From NCBI GenBank assembly GCA_021781455.1, contig JAJXWV010000088.1:1-47072 (forward strand): a stretch of DNA of 47,072 nt. The letters are read 5' to 3'. The notes beneath the pieces were generated by a model. It saw only the letters and a program-made list of their open reading frames with translations. It was not told the DNA's origin and did not search any database. This document shows, in pieces, positions 38,599-46,861 of the stretch; positions within the stretch are counted from its first letter, which is position 1, and each line of letters opens with the position of its first letter. The position numbers and the translations under genes were made by a program. This DNA comes from Acidobacteriota bacterium (lineage in GTDB: Bacteria; Acidobacteriota; Thermoanaerobaculia; Gp7-AA8).

Positions 38599-39447
38599 CT
38601 ACCTGGTGTATGTGTAGAACCCGCGCCCGCTCTTCCGTCCCAGCCATCCCGCGTCCACCATTTTCACGAGCAGCGGACAGGGGCGGTATTTCGGGTCGCC
38701 GAAGCCTTCCTCGAGAACGCGGAGGATCGCCAGGCAGACGTCGAGCCCGATGAAGTCGGCCAGGGTAAGCGGCCCCATCGGGTGGTTCATGCCGAGCTTC
38801 ATTACGCCGTCGATTGACTCCGGCGTAGCCACTCCCTCGTACAAGGCGAAGATGGCCTCATTGATCATCGGCATGAGCACGCGGTTCGAGATGAAGCCGG
38901 GATAGTCGTTGACCTCGATGGGCGTCTTTCCCATCTCTTTCGCCAGCTCTTCGACTTTCTTGTACGTCTCGTCGGATGTGGCGATCCCGCGGATGACCTC
39001 GACCAACGTCATGACCGGAACCGGATTCATGAAGTGCATCCCGATCACCTTGTCGGGCCGCTTCGTGACGGCGGCGATCTTGGTGATGGAGATCGAGGAG
39101 GTGTTCGAGGCGAGGATGCAGTCGGGACGCGTGATCTGGTCGAGCTTCTCGAACAGGGCGGTCTTGGCGGCGGCGTTTTCGATGATCGCTTCGACCACCA
39201 GATCGGCGCCGGCGGCCTGACCGATGTCGGGCACGGTGCGGATCCGGCCGAGGACAGCCTGCTTCTCGTCGGCCGTCATTCGTCCTTTGTCGACGCCGCG
39301 CTGAAGATTGGCGGAGATGGTCGAGAGGGCGCGATCGAGAATCTGCGCGTTGACGTCGATCAGAGTGGTGTCGAATCCGCTGGCTGCGGCGGTGTGCGCG
39401 ATGCCATTGCCCATCGTCCCGGCACCGATGACCACGATTTTCTTCAT
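38599..39447 (-). CDS. 3-hydroxybutyryl-CoA dehydrogenase-type enzyme
   Basis: 282 residues, a monofunctional HBD/PaaH. The NAD motif is '[13 protein letters not shown]' (residues 7-19); '[10 protein letters not shown]' and the catalytic His138 in '[11 protein letters not shown]', plus the second-domain '[20 protein letters not shown]' are complete. It oxidises 3-hydroxyacyl-CoA to 3-oxoacyl-CoA in beta-oxidation or butanoate/aromatic degradation. The cluster with a biotin carrier and HMG-CoA lyase 5 kb away fits acyl-CoA catabolism, though they are not adjacent. Confidence 0.93.
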   Translation of the reverse strand: MKKIVVIGAGTMGNGIAHTAAASGFDTTLIDVNAQILDRALSTISANLQRGVDKGRMTADEKQAVLGRIRTVPDIGQAAGADLVVEAIIENAAAKTALFEKLDQITRPDCILASNTSSISITKIAAVTKRPDKVIGMHFMNPVPVMTLVEVIRGIATSDETYKKVEELAKEMGKTPIEVNDYPGFISNRVLMPMINEAIFALYEGVATPESIDGVMKLGMNHPMGPLTLADFIGLDVCLAILRVLEEGFGDPKYRPCPLLVKMVDAGWLGRKSGRGFYTYTR

Positions 39448-39474
39448 GAGGTATTTCTCTCCGACAAAAAGATG

Positions 39475-39532
39475 AAGCGGGTAGCGCGTAGCGTGTAGGA
39501 AGGCCCCCTACTCGCTGCGCGCTACCCGCTAC
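39475..39532. repeat. Paired GTAGCGC/GCGCTAC arrays
   Basis: AGCGGGTAGCGCGTAGCGTG units on the left (39475-39499) face CTCGCTGCGCGCTACCCGCT (39513-39532) with a short loop. It lies upstream of both divergent genes. Confidence 0.83.
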
Positions 39533-39607
39533 GGTTGGCCGTGCAACATATCACGTTGCCCACCACTGCCAAGGCGCGTAACATCGACCCTCCCAGGGGG
39601 TCCGGAA

Positions 39608-40864
39608 TTGGCCAAGTGCTTCATGTGTGGTGCGCAGATTTCGCAGGGGATCCTCTGCGAAAAATGCGATAAGCCGCGCCGGCCGAAGGCGTCTTCCCCG
39701 GCACCATCCCGGGCGGCCACGCCGCCGCCGTCTCCCGCCCCACCACCCGCAGCGCAGGCGGCAGCGGCGACGTCGCCGGCTACGTCCGCTCCCCGCAGCG
39801 AAGGCGCTTCCCCGGCGCGAAGCGCGACCGCGACGGCTCCGGCGCTCGACCATGATCCGTTCCCGAAGGCGCCGGTCGTGCCGTTCCCGGTGAGCGCCGC
39901 TTCGCTGGCCGTCACCAGCATCGTCGATCTTCTGATCGCGACGGGCGTGGCCGCAGCATTCGTCGCGCCCGATCGGAGCATGAAGTTCGTCTCCGAGGAG
40001 GCCAGGTCGCTGTTCGGCGCTTCCGGATCGGAGCTTTCGCTGCAGACGATCGAGAGCCACACCGGAATCCACATCGGCGATCTGTCGGTGCCGGCTACAG
40101 CGACCATTCGCATGGGAGAGCGCAGCCTGTTCTACTCGCTCGTGCCGCTGTCCGGCGGCGCGGCAGGAGCGGTGCTCGTCTTCCGCCCTGCCGATGCATC
40201 GACGCAGTCGCATGCCTCTTTCAACTCGTTTGTGCGCGAGGCCGTGTTCGGCCCCCTCCGCGCGCTTCGCGATCTGACCATCCAGGCTTCACGGACGCGC
40301 GGTCCGGGCGACCCGCTTCTCGACGACGTGGCTGCGACCGTCGAGCAGGTGCTCTCGTCACTCGAGCTGGCTCCCGAAGTCAGCGACAGCGGATTCGCGC
40401 AGGTTCCGACGGTCACCGACATCGTCAATCAGGTGGCCAGCCGCTTCGGCACGCGCGCCGACCTCAAAGGCATCAAGCTGCAGGTCGACGCCCAGGACCT
40501 CGAGGAGCGCTTCCGCGATCACGAGCGGCTCGCCGAGTCCCTTGGCATTTTCATGGAGAACGCCCTGCACTACGTTCCCGCCGGCGGTCAGATCGTCATG
40601 GGCGTGCGATGGATGGAGTACAAGGGCAAGCCCCTGCTGCTCTTCTTCGTCATGGATAACGGGCCGGTCGTCCCCGAAGCGCTGCGCCGCCCGATGTTCG
40701 AGGCGAACTTCGTGTGGAACCCCTCCAGTCCCGAGCGCAGCGGCCGCGGGCTGTCGAAGATCCGCGAGTTCGCCTTGGCGCACGCCGGGTCGGTGTGGGT
40801 CGAGGCGAGGAGCGGCAAGGCGTGCACGTTCTTCCTGCGCGTGCGACCCGACGGCGTGGCCTGA
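39608..40864 (+). CDS. Zinc-ribbon PAS histidine-kinase-like protein lacking the phospho-His
   Basis: 418 residues from a TTG start. Residues 4-20 form a zinc ribbon (C4, C7, C17, C20), then comes an Ala/Pro-rich linker to about 85 and a PAS-like domain (100-200). The helical segment 203-250 aligns with a DHp domain, but where the phosphorylated His of 'SHELRTPL' belongs it reads 'REAVFGPL', with Glu211. The ATPase domain keeps the N box 'FMENALHYV' (Glu317, Asn318) and 'VMDNGPVV' (350-352), but the second Gly of the G1 box is lost; 'SGRGLSKIREFALAH' gives the G2 box. Catalysis is doubtful. Confidence 0.8.
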   Translation: MAKCFMCGAQISQGILCEKCDKPRRPKASSPAPSRAATPPPSPAPPPAAQAAAATSPATSAPRSEGASPARSATATAPALDHDPFPKAPVVPFPVSAASLAVTSIVDLLIATGVAAAFVAPDRSMKFVSEEARSLFGASGSELSLQTIESHTGIHIGDLSVPATATIRMGERSLFYSLVPLSGGAAGAVLVFRPADASTQSHASFNSFVREAVFGPLRALRDLTIQASRTRGPGDPLLDDVAATVEQVLSSLELAPEVSDSGFAQVPTVTDIVNQVASRFGTRADLKGIKLQVDAQDLEERFRDHERLAESLGIFMENALHYVPAGGQIVMGVRWMEYKGKPLLLFFVMDNGPVVPEALRRPMFEANFVWNPSSPERSGRGLSKIREFALAHAGSVWVEARSGKACTFFLRVRPDGVA

Positions 40865-40908
40865 TCCGCGGGAATGCCCATCCGTTCCGCGCGTTTCGAA
40901 AACTGCCC

Positions 40909-41394
40909 ATGCGCCGGCTCTACCTCGCAGTTGTGATCGCCGCAGTCGCGCTGCCCTCGTTCGGCAGCGAAATCACTCCACAGTCGGTGATCGCCTCCAT
41001 GAACGCATATCGGCAGCAGTACGGATTGCCTCCGCTTCGCGAGGACCAGCGCCTCGTGAAGGCAGCCAACCAGCGACTCGACGATATGGAGAATCTCGAT
41101 TACTGGGGTCACGAGTCGCCGGACGGCCGCTCGCCGTTCGTGTGGCTCAAACCGGCGGGCTACGACTACCAGTACGCCGGCGAGAACCTGGCCGCTGGAT
41201 TCGAGACGACAGAAGTCCTGATGTCGTCGTGGATGGAGTCGCCCGGCCATCGCAGCAACATCCTCTCGCCGCTGTACGAAGACTGCGGCGTGGCCGTGGT
41301 CGACGGCGGGACGACCGGCCCGGCCGAGGGAAGGTCGATCGTGGTGCTGTTCGGACGGCCAAAGAATCCCGACCCGAAGGCAGCCAGGAAGTGA
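40909..41394 (+). CDS. Secreted CAP-domain (SCP/PR1) protein
   Basis: 161 residues. The start at 40909 gives a signal peptide (MRRLYLAVVIAAVALPSFGS). The CAP fold has 'MNAYRQQYGLPPLREDQRLV', 'YWGHESPDGRSPFVW', 'YAGENLAAG' and 'WMESPGHRSNILSPLYEDCG', which carry the conserved His and Glu residues of the CAP tetrad. It lacks an SLH or peptidoglycan-binding domain. Bacterial CAP proteins are widespread and mostly uncharacterised. It starts 45 bp after the kinase-like gene and may share its transcript. Confidence 0.88.
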   Translation: MRRLYLAVVIAAVALPSFGSEITPQSVIASMNAYRQQYGLPPLREDQRLVKAANQRLDDMENLDYWGHESPDGRSPFVWLKPAGYDYQYAGENLAAGFETTEVLMSSWMESPGHRSNILSPLYEDCGVAVVDGGTTGPAEGRSIVVLFGRPKNPDPKAARK

Positions 41395-41399
41395 CGGGG

Positions 41400-41427
41400 C
41401 GGCGCGGCGCCGGCTCAGAGTGACGGG
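41400..41427. repeat. Palindromic intergenic element, copy 5 (right end only)
   Basis: GCCGGCTCAGAGTGACGGG at 41409-41427 is the right end of the family. A G/C-rich stub replaces the rest. It lies between two convergent genes. Confidence 0.8.
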
Positions 41428-41463
41428 GACGGCTGTTGCGCCGGCCCGCGGGGCGCGTGCCGC

Positions 41464-42564
41464 TCACGCCACGCGGATCTTCGGATCGATGTCGCGTCTC
41501 CAGGCCTGCATCCCGCCCACGAGATTCTTCACGCTCGTGAATCCCTGGCTCATGAGGAACTGCTGGACGCTGGCGCTTCGGATGCCGGAACGACAGATCA
41601 TGACCAGCTCTCGATCGCGCGGCAGCTCGGCGAGGTGACCTGGGATCTGCTGCATGGGAATGTGCCGGGCGCTCTCCAGATGGCCGGCGCTCCACTCGTA
41701 CGGCTCGCGCACGTCGATGAGCACGATCTCCTCGCCACCGGCAATCCTCGCGGCGAGCTCTTTGGGCGTGATGTCGGTTGACTTCAACGGGTTGCAGAAT
41801 CCTTCGTAGTCGATCAGCTCGGTGATGGGTGCGTGCTCGTGGCAGCGTTTGGGCAGCTTCATCTCCCGGAAGCTCATCTGCAGCGCATCGAAGAGGAGGA
41901 GCCTTCCGGTCAGCGTCCGGCCGATGCCGGTGATCATCTTGATGGCCTCGGCTGCCTGAATCGTGCCGACGATTCCCGGCAGCACGCCGAGCACGCCCGC
42001 TTCGGCGCACGACGGGACGAGGTTCGGCGGCGGAGGATCGGGATAGAGGCAGCGATAGCACGGCCCGTTCTTCTGGTCGAAAACGGAGACCTGACCTTCG
42101 AAGCGGAAAATCGAGCCGTAGACGTTCGGCCTTCCGAGGAGGACGGCGGCGTCGTTCAGGAGATAGCGGGTCGGGAAATTGTCGGTGCCGTCGACGATCA
42201 CGTCGTACCCGCCCAGGATGTCGAGCGCGTTCTCCGAGCTCAATTGCGCCTCATGCGTCTCGACGGTCACTTCGGGATTGAGATCGCGAAGCCGGTCGCG
42301 CGCTGCCTGGAGCTTCGGCCGCCCGATGTCGCTGGTTCCGTAGAGCACCTGCCGGTGCAGGTTCGTCGCATCGACGGCGTCGAAGTCGACGAGACCGATC
42401 CTGCCGACGCCCGCTGCCGCGAGGTAGATCGCTGCAGGGCTGCCGAGGCCGCCCGCGCCGACGATGAGGACCGATCCGCTCTTCAGGCGCAGCTGCCCGG
42501 CCTCGCCGATCTCGGGAAGCATGATGTGCCGCGCGTAGCGGGCGCGTTCAGAGGAGGTGAGCAT
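41464..42564 (-). CDS. MoeB/ThiF-type adenylyltransferase fused to rhodanese domain
   Basis: 366 residues from ATG at 42564; upstream codons belong to a repeat array. The E1-like domain has the ATP motif 'VLIVGAGGLGSPAAIYLAA' (33-51), 'DFDAVDATNLHRQVLY', Cys pairs 'CYRCLYP' and 'CHEHAPI' with 'FCNPLK' for zinc, and 'VPSCAEAGVLGVLPG' with its conserved Cys. A C-terminal rhodanese domain has the active Cys in 'MICRSGIRSA' (about 324). Such fusions adenylate and sulfurate the C-terminal Gly of small sulfur carriers for molybdopterin or thiamine. No carrier gene is adjacent. Confidence 0.9.
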   Translation of the reverse strand: MLTSSERARYARHIMLPEIGEAGQLRLKSGSVLIVGAGGLGSPAAIYLAAAGVGRIGLVDFDAVDATNLHRQVLYGTSDIGRPKLQAARDRLRDLNPEVTVETHEAQLSSENALDILGGYDVIVDGTDNFPTRYLLNDAAVLLGRPNVYGSIFRFEGQVSVFDQKNGPCYRCLYPDPPPPNLVPSCAEAGVLGVLPGIVGTIQAAEAIKMITGIGRTLTGRLLLFDALQMSFREMKLPKRCHEHAPITELIDYEGFCNPLKSTDITPKELAARIAGGEEIVLIDVREPYEWSAGHLESARHIPMQQIPGHLAELPRDRELVMICRSGIRSASVQQFLMSQGFTSVKNLVGGMQAWRRDIDPKIRVA

Positions 42565-42581
42565 GAGAAACGATGAATGGT

Positions 42582-42643
42582 AAATGTTGAATGTTGAATG
42601 TTGAATGAAGAAACGGGGTGAGGTCATTCAACATTCAACATTT
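42582..42643. repeat. Paired TTGAATG/CATTCAA heptamer arrays
   Basis: AATGTTG repeated (42582-42607) faces CATTCAACATTCAACATTT (42624-42643), a compact hairpin in the upstream region of moeB. Confidence 0.85.
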
Positions 42644-42657
42644 GTGCTCGCCCCACG

Positions 42658-42678
42658 CCCAGATCCCTCGCTGACGCT
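42658..42678. repeat. Half of the 31-bp inverted-end element
   Basis: CCCAGATCCCTCGCTGACGC plus T matches the first 21 bases of the right end at 36450 exactly. The sequence then diverges (TCCAAGAAACTCC), so this is a truncated copy. Confidence 0.8.
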
Positions 42679-42720
42679 TCCAAGAAACTCCAGTGTTTAT
42701 GCGGGCTGTGGTGTTCGTTG

Positions 42721-42835
42721 CCCTTCTCCCCGCCGCAGCGGGGAGAAGGTGCCGAAGGCGGATGAGGGGTCTCCTTTTGAACCAGAACGAGACCCCTCAC
42801 CCCGGCCCTCTCCCCGCTGCGGCGGGGAGAGGGGG
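42721..42835. repeat. Inverted-repeat element with GGGGAGA arms
   Basis: Left CCCTTCTCCCCGCCGC plus GATGAGGGGTCTC is mirrored by GAGACCCCTCACCCC and CCCCGCTGCGGCGGGGAGAG. It contains nested hairpins (CCCCGCCGCAGCGGGG). With 42582 and 42658 it fills the 348-bp gap between moeB and yqeY; no gene is seen there. Confidence 0.83.
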
Positions 42836-42912
42836 AACGATCGAACGGTTCTTCTCTCGGGGGTCGCGCCTGCGCGATTCGAGTGCTCCGGATGACATGG
42901 TGGATGACAAGG

Positions 42913-43359
42913 TCACGGCAACAGCCGCGACACGATCTCCTGAATCTTCTTCCCGTCCGCCCGCCCCTTGTATCGCGCAGTCGCCTCCTTCATTACCTTG
43001 CCCATGTCCTTTTTGGACTGAGCGCCGGTGGAAGCGACGATCTCGCGGACGCCCGTCTCGAGCTCCTGGTCGGAGAGCTCGGGAGGGAGGTACTCCTTCA
43101 ACATCGCCATCTCGGCCGCTTCTTTCGCGGCCAGCTCCGGTCGGTTGCCCCTGGTGTACTGCTCGATCGAGTCCTGGCGCTGCTTGACGGCCTTGCGGAT
43201 GACGGTGAGCGCTTCTTCGTCGCTCAGCTCGTGGCCGGCGTTGATCTGTTCGTTCTTGAGCGCGGCCTGCAGCATGCGCAGGGTGGAGGTGCGGTCCGCG
43301 TCGCGCGCCTTCATCGACGCGGTGAGGTCGGCGCGAATCTGCTCGGTGAGTTTTCCCAT
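42913..43359 (-). CDS. yqeY: YqeY/GatB-like protein
   Basis: 148 residues. The family pattern is complete: 'LTEQIRADLTASMKARDADR', 'TLRMLQAALKNEQI', 'EALTVIRKAVKQRQDSIEQY', 'AMLKEYLPPELSDQELE', 'DMGKVMKEATARYKGRADGK'. This resembles the tRNA-binding tail of GatB; its function is unclear but it is often near rpsU or dnaG. It stands 40 bp from the divergent pyrE start. Confidence 0.93.
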   Translation of the reverse strand: MGKLTEQIRADLTASMKARDADRTSTLRMLQAALKNEQINAGHELSDEEALTVIRKAVKQRQDSIEQYTRGNRPELAAKEAAEMAMLKEYLPPELSDQELETGVREIVASTGAQSKKDMGKVMKEATARYKGRADGKKIQEIVSRLLP

Positions 43360-43399
43360 GTTTGCGTTCGCTCCTCGGCGCATTCTATTCTGCGCGGCC

Positions 43400-43981
43400 A
43401 TGGCGCTCGACGTCGCTGCGCTTCTCCGCGAGACCGGTGCGCTCCTCGCCGGCCACTTTCGCCTTTCCTCGGGCCTGCACAGCCCGAGCTACGTGCAGTG
43501 CGCGCGGCTCCTGGAGCGTCCGGGCAATGCAAAAGCCATCGGAGAGGCGCTCGCGGAAAAGGTGCGGGGCTTCGGTGCGCAGGCGGTCGTCGCGCCGGCT
43601 CTCGGCGGCGTGATCATCGGCTACACGGTGGCCGAAGCACTCGACGTGCCGTCGATGTTCACGGAGCGGAAAGACGGCCAGATGATGCTCCGTCGCGGTT
43701 TCGAGATCGGACCGGGCCAGCCGGTCGTGATCGTGGAAGACGTGGTCACCACCGGCAAGTCGACGCGCGAGACGGCCGACGTCGTGCAAAAACAGGGAGG
43801 CGTGGTCGCCGGATTCGCCTCCATCCTGAACCGCAGCGGAAAGGCGAATCCGTTTGCTCCCGCGCTCTACGCCTCCCTGCTCACCCTGGCACTCGACAGC
43901 TACGAGGAGTCGAACTGCCCACTCTGCAAGGCTGGAACTCCACTCGATGCTCCCGGCTCGCGATACAGCAGGAGCTCATGA
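43400..43981 (+). CDS. pyrE: Orotate phosphoribosyltransferase
   Basis: 193 residues. It has 'HFRLSSGLHSPSYVQCARLL', 'ALGGVIIGYTVAEAL', 'FTERKDGQMMLRRGF' and the PRPP motif 'VVIVEDVVTTGKST'. A C-terminal 'NCPLCKAGTPLDAPGSRYS' resembles that seen in a class of longer PyrE. It makes OMP from orotate and PRPP. The stop overlaps the start of the biotin-carrier gene. Confidence 0.92.
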   Translation: MALDVAALLRETGALLAGHFRLSSGLHSPSYVQCARLLERPGNAKAIGEALAEKVRGFGAQAVVAPALGGVIIGYTVAEALDVPSMFTERKDGQMMLRRGFEIGPGQPVVIVEDVVTTGKSTRETADVVQKQGGVVAGFASILNRSGKANPFAPALYASLLTLALDSYEESNCPLCKAGTPLDAPGSRYSRSS

Positions 43982-44460
43982 CCGAAAAAATCGTCACCAT
44001 CGCCGGCGCACAGCACGAGCTCGATGTCGATCACGACGGAGCGAAGGTTCGCGCCGGGTCGCACGAAATCGAAATCGCTTCCCTGCGCGACCGCGAGGCC
44101 GAGATCCGCATCGGCCAGCGGAGCTACACGGTTCCCTTCGTCATCAGCGGCTCGCAGGTCAGCTTTGCCTTCGATGGCGAGATCTACGTCGCCGATGTGG
44201 CCGACAAAGGATCGCGCTCGCATGCGCGGCATCGCGACCACTCCATGGCTGCGCCGATGCCCGGCGTCGTTCTCAAGATTCTGGTCGAGCCGGGATCCGC
44301 CGTCGAAAAAGGGGCGGCGCTTCTGATCCTCGAAGCCATGAAGATGGAGCACCAGATCCACGCCCCCTATGCCGGAACAGTGCGGGCCGTGAATTGCAGA
44401 GAGGGAGAGCTCGTGCAGCCGGGTGTGGAACTGGTCGAGCTGGAGAAGGAGCCGGAGTAG
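43978..44460 (+). CDS. Biotin carboxyl carrier protein (acyl-CoA carboxylase type)
   Basis: 160 residues. The C-terminal biotinyl domain begins 'MAAPMPGVVLKILVEPGSAV' and has the biotin Lys122 in 'EAMKMEHQ', 38 residues before the end. The N-terminal half (about 85 residues) is a beta-rich segment seen in separate carriers of propionyl- or methylcrotonyl-CoA carboxylases. No biotin carboxylase or carboxyltransferase is next to it. HMG-CoA lyase follows, which suggests the leucine pathway (methylcrotonyl-CoA carboxylase). It overlaps pyrE by 4 bp. Confidence 0.9.
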   Translation: MTEKIVTIAGAQHELDVDHDGAKVRAGSHEIEIASLRDREAEIRIGQRSYTVPFVISGSQVSFAFDGEIYVADVADKGSRSHARHRDHSMAAPMPGVVLKILVEPGSAVEKGAALLILEAMKMEHQIHAPYAGTVRAVNCREGELVQPGVELVELEKEPE

Positions 44461-44473
44461 GCGTGTCTGGTCT

Positions 44474-44513
44474 CCCGTCATCCTGATCCTGAGCCGGCGG
44501 CTCAGAGTGACGG
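44474..44513. repeat. Palindromic intergenic element, copy 6 (minimal form)
   Basis: CCCGTCATCCTGA then TCCTGAGCCGGCGGCTCAGAGTGACGG: the two ends of the family joined with no body, forming a hairpin of about 12 bp arms. It lies between the carrier gene and HMG-CoA lyase and could act as a terminator or attenuator. Confidence 0.8.
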
Positions 44514-44553
44514 AACGGGATGACACGCCACACGCGCGGCGTTTGCTAGAACG

Positions 44554-45492
44554 ATGAAGCTCACCGTCGGCTCTGTGAAGATCGTCGAGGTCGGGCCTCG
44601 TGACGGGCTGCAGAACGAGAGAGTCACGATTCCGACCGAGGCGAAGATCGCTTACATCACGGCTCTCGCCGACGCGGGATTGCGCGTCATCGAGGCGGGC
44701 GCGTTCGTCAGCCCGAAGTGGGTCCCGCAGATGGCCGACACGGCCGAGGTCTATGGCGAGATCCCGAAGGACCCGGGCGTCGACTATCCGGTGCTCGTCC
44801 CGAACATGCGCGGGCTCGAGCGCGCCCTCGAAAGCGGTGTCAAGTCGATCTCGATCTTCACCGCAGCCTCCGATACCTTCAACAAACGCAACATCAATAA
44901 GACGATCGACGAGGCATTCGAGAATTACGTGCCGGTCATGGCGCGGGCCCGCAGCGAGGGGATGCGCATTCGCGGTTACGTCTCGACGGCCTTCGGTTGT
45001 CCCTACGAGGGCGATGTGCCGCCCGAGAAGGTGCTGGAGGTCTGCGCTCGTCTCCTCGACCTCGGCTGCTACGAGGTCTCCGTCGGCGACACGATCGGCG
45101 TCGGCACTCCCATGCAGGTGCAGGGTGTCATCGGCATTCTTCGGCAGGTCATTCCGGCCTCGAAGCTGGCCATGCACTTCCACGACACCCGCGGCACCGC
45201 CCTGGCCAACACGCTCGCCGCCCTGGAGATGGGCATCTCCGCCTTCGACGCATCCTCAGGCGGATTGGGCGGCTGCCCGTACGCGCCGGGAGCGTCCGGA
45301 AACCTGGCGACCGAGGATTTGATCTATATGCTCGACCACATGGGAATCGAGACGGGCGTCGACATCCGACGCCTGGTGAAAGCATCCATGGTGATCGCAC
45401 CGCACCTCGATCATCCCCTTCCGGGCCGTTATCTCCAGGCCTGCATGCGGGCCGCCGCTCCGGTGAGCGTGCCGAGCACTGCCGTACAATGA
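44554..45492 (+). CDS. Hydroxymethylglutaryl-CoA lyase
   Basis: 312 residues. The TIM-barrel carries 'IVEVGPRDGLQNE' (metal Asp), 'VIEAGAFVSPKWVPQMADT', 'ISIFTAASDTFNKRNIN', 'DTIGVGTP', 'LAMHFHDTRGTALAN' (metal His pair) and the active-site loop 'GGLGGCPYAPGASGNLATED' with its Cys. It splits HMG-CoA to acetyl-CoA and acetoacetate in leucine breakdown. The neighbouring biotin carrier supports this. No signal or extra domains. Confidence 0.94.
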   Translation: MKLTVGSVKIVEVGPRDGLQNERVTIPTEAKIAYITALADAGLRVIEAGAFVSPKWVPQMADTAEVYGEIPKDPGVDYPVLVPNMRGLERALESGVKSISIFTAASDTFNKRNINKTIDEAFENYVPVMARARSEGMRIRGYVSTAFGCPYEGDVPPEKVLEVCARLLDLGCYEVSVGDTIGVGTPMQVQGVIGILRQVIPASKLAMHFHDTRGTALANTLAALEMGISAFDASSGGLGGCPYAPGASGNLATEDLIYMLDHMGIETGVDIRRLVKASMVIAPHLDHPLPGRYLQACMRAAAPVSVPSTAVQ

Positions 45493-45496
45493 AAGC

Positions 45497-45556
45497 TCGT
45501 AGCGAGTAGCGAGTAGCGGGTAGGAAGGGCTTCCTTCTGGCTAGCCGCTACCCGCT
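45497..45556. repeat. Paired GTAGCGA/CGCTACC arrays
   Basis: GTAGCGA GTAGCGA GTAGCGG GTAGG (about 45499-45524) faces GCTAGCCGCTACCCGCT (45540-45556) across a loop rich in GGAAGG/CCTTCC. It resembles the array at 39475. Confidence 0.85.
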
Positions 45557-45568
45557 CCCGCTCTCAAA

Positions 45569-45991
45569 ATGATGACGGCGCGCGGATGGAAGAACGGCTG
45601 GTACGTCGTCCCGATGGAGGCGACGTTCCGCGACATCGACTTCTTCGGTCACGTCAACAACGCCGTCTACTTCTCCTACTTCGAGTGGGCACGCACGCAG
45701 CTCTGGTTCGAGCTGACCGGCCAGCGCGCCCCGGGCGACATCAGCTTCATCGTGGCCCGAGCCGAATGTGATTTTCGCCAGCCGATCGTCATGGAACCGT
45801 TCGAAGTGCGGGTGCGGATCGACGAGATGCGCGCCACGTCGATGGACTTCGTCTACGAAATCCGCAAGGACGATGGCCGGCAGCTTGCTGCTACCGGAAG
45901 GACGGTGGTCGTGCTCTACGACTGGGACAAGCGGTCGAAGATGCCGATCCCCGAAGAATTGAGAGCAAGGGTGAAGGCGTTCCAGAGATAG
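45569..45991 (+). CDS. 4HBT (YbgC-like) acyl-CoA thioesterase
   Basis: 140 residues of hot-dog fold. The motif 'FRDIDFFGHVNNAVYFSYFE' holds the catalytic Asp. 'FIVARAECDFRQPIVMEPFE', 'SMDFVYEIRKDDGRQLAATG' and 'VVVLYD' complete the family. It hydrolyses short or medium acyl-CoA thioesters; acyl-CoA catabolism genes are nearby. The next base pair of start is uncertain (two ATG in tandem). Confidence 0.9.
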   Translation: MMTARGWKNGWYVVPMEATFRDIDFFGHVNNAVYFSYFEWARTQLWFELTGQRAPGDISFIVARAECDFRQPIVMEPFEVRVRIDEMRATSMDFVYEIRKDDGRQLAATGRTVVVLYDWDKRSKMPIPEELRARVKAFQR

Positions 45992-46001
45992 GCAGGTGCC
46001 C

Positions 46002-46856
46002 ATGCGAGCAACACGCGTTCTGACGCATCCGGCTCTGGCGCGGCAGCGTTTTCGCGAGATCGCCCAGCGCGCCGACCGCAATCTCGACCTGGTGGAAGCC
46101 TCGCTCATCATCGCCCTGGAGGATCAGCCGTCGCTCGACATCGAGGGTTACCTCGAGCAGGTCGGCCAGTGGACCGAGGCCATCGTGAACCGCCTGGAGG
46201 GCTCGCACGACGTCGAACGGATCATCGACGCCATCAACCGCCTGCTCTTCGAGGAGGAGGGCTTCCACGGGCAGGACGACGACTACTACGATCCGCGCAG
46301 CGCCTACGTCAGCGAGCTGCTCGATTGCCACGCCGGCCTGCCGATCACGCTTTCGATTCTTTATCTCGAAATCTCGCGCCGAGTCGGCATCGACGCCGCC
46401 GGGATGTCGCTGCCGGGCCGCTTTCTGGTGAAGCTGAGCGGCTACTTCGGCGATATCGTCGTCGATCCCTTCGACGGCGGACGGGTGCTGTCGACGATCG
46501 AGTTGCAGACGCTCCTCGACACCCTTTACGGCGGAGGTGTCCGGTTGCGCGAGCACCATCTCCGCTCGTTCTCGAAAAAGGAAGTACTGGCGCGCGACCT
46601 GGCGCAGCTCAAGGCGGCGTATCTGGCACGGCACGACCTGTCCCATGCCGCGGCGTCCATCGACCGGCTGCTCATCCTCGACGAGCGCGATGGCTTCGAG
46701 CTTCGCGACCGGGCCTCGCTGGCCATGCAGATGCACGCCTACGCGACGGCCATCGAGTGCCTGGAGCGCTACCTGACCCTCATGCCCCACGCCGACGATC
46801 GCAGTCTGATCCGAGAGCAGGTTGCGTACCTGCGGGCGTGGATGGATCAGAACTGA
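46002..46856 (+). CDS. SirB1/transglutaminase-like protein with TPR tail
   Basis: 284 residues from ATG at 46002; GTG at 45996 is an alternative. The family pattern is 'LVEASLIIALEDQPSLDIEG', 'INRLLFEEEGFHGQDDDYYD', 'SAYVSELLDCHAGLPITLSI', 'LYLEISRRVGIDAAGMSLPG' and 'RFLVKLSGYFGDIVVDPFDGG'. C-terminal TPR-like helices ('LSHAAASIDRLLILDERDGF' and 'ATAIECLERYLTLMPHADDR') follow. E. coli SirB1/YchA is its relative; the function is unclear. It starts 10 bp after the thioesterase gene and is likely co-transcribed. Confidence 0.85.
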   Translation: MRATRVLTHPALARQRFREIAQRADRNLDLVEASLIIALEDQPSLDIEGYLEQVGQWTEAIVNRLEGSHDVERIIDAINRLLFEEEGFHGQDDDYYDPRSAYVSELLDCHAGLPITLSILYLEISRRVGIDAAGMSLPGRFLVKLSGYFGDIVVDPFDGGRVLSTIELQTLLDTLYGGGVRLREHHLRSFSKKEVLARDLAQLKAAYLARHDLSHAAASIDRLLILDERDGFELRDRASLAMQMHAYATAIECLERYLTLMPHADDRSLIREQVAYLRAWMDQN

Positions 46857-46861
46857 GATCG

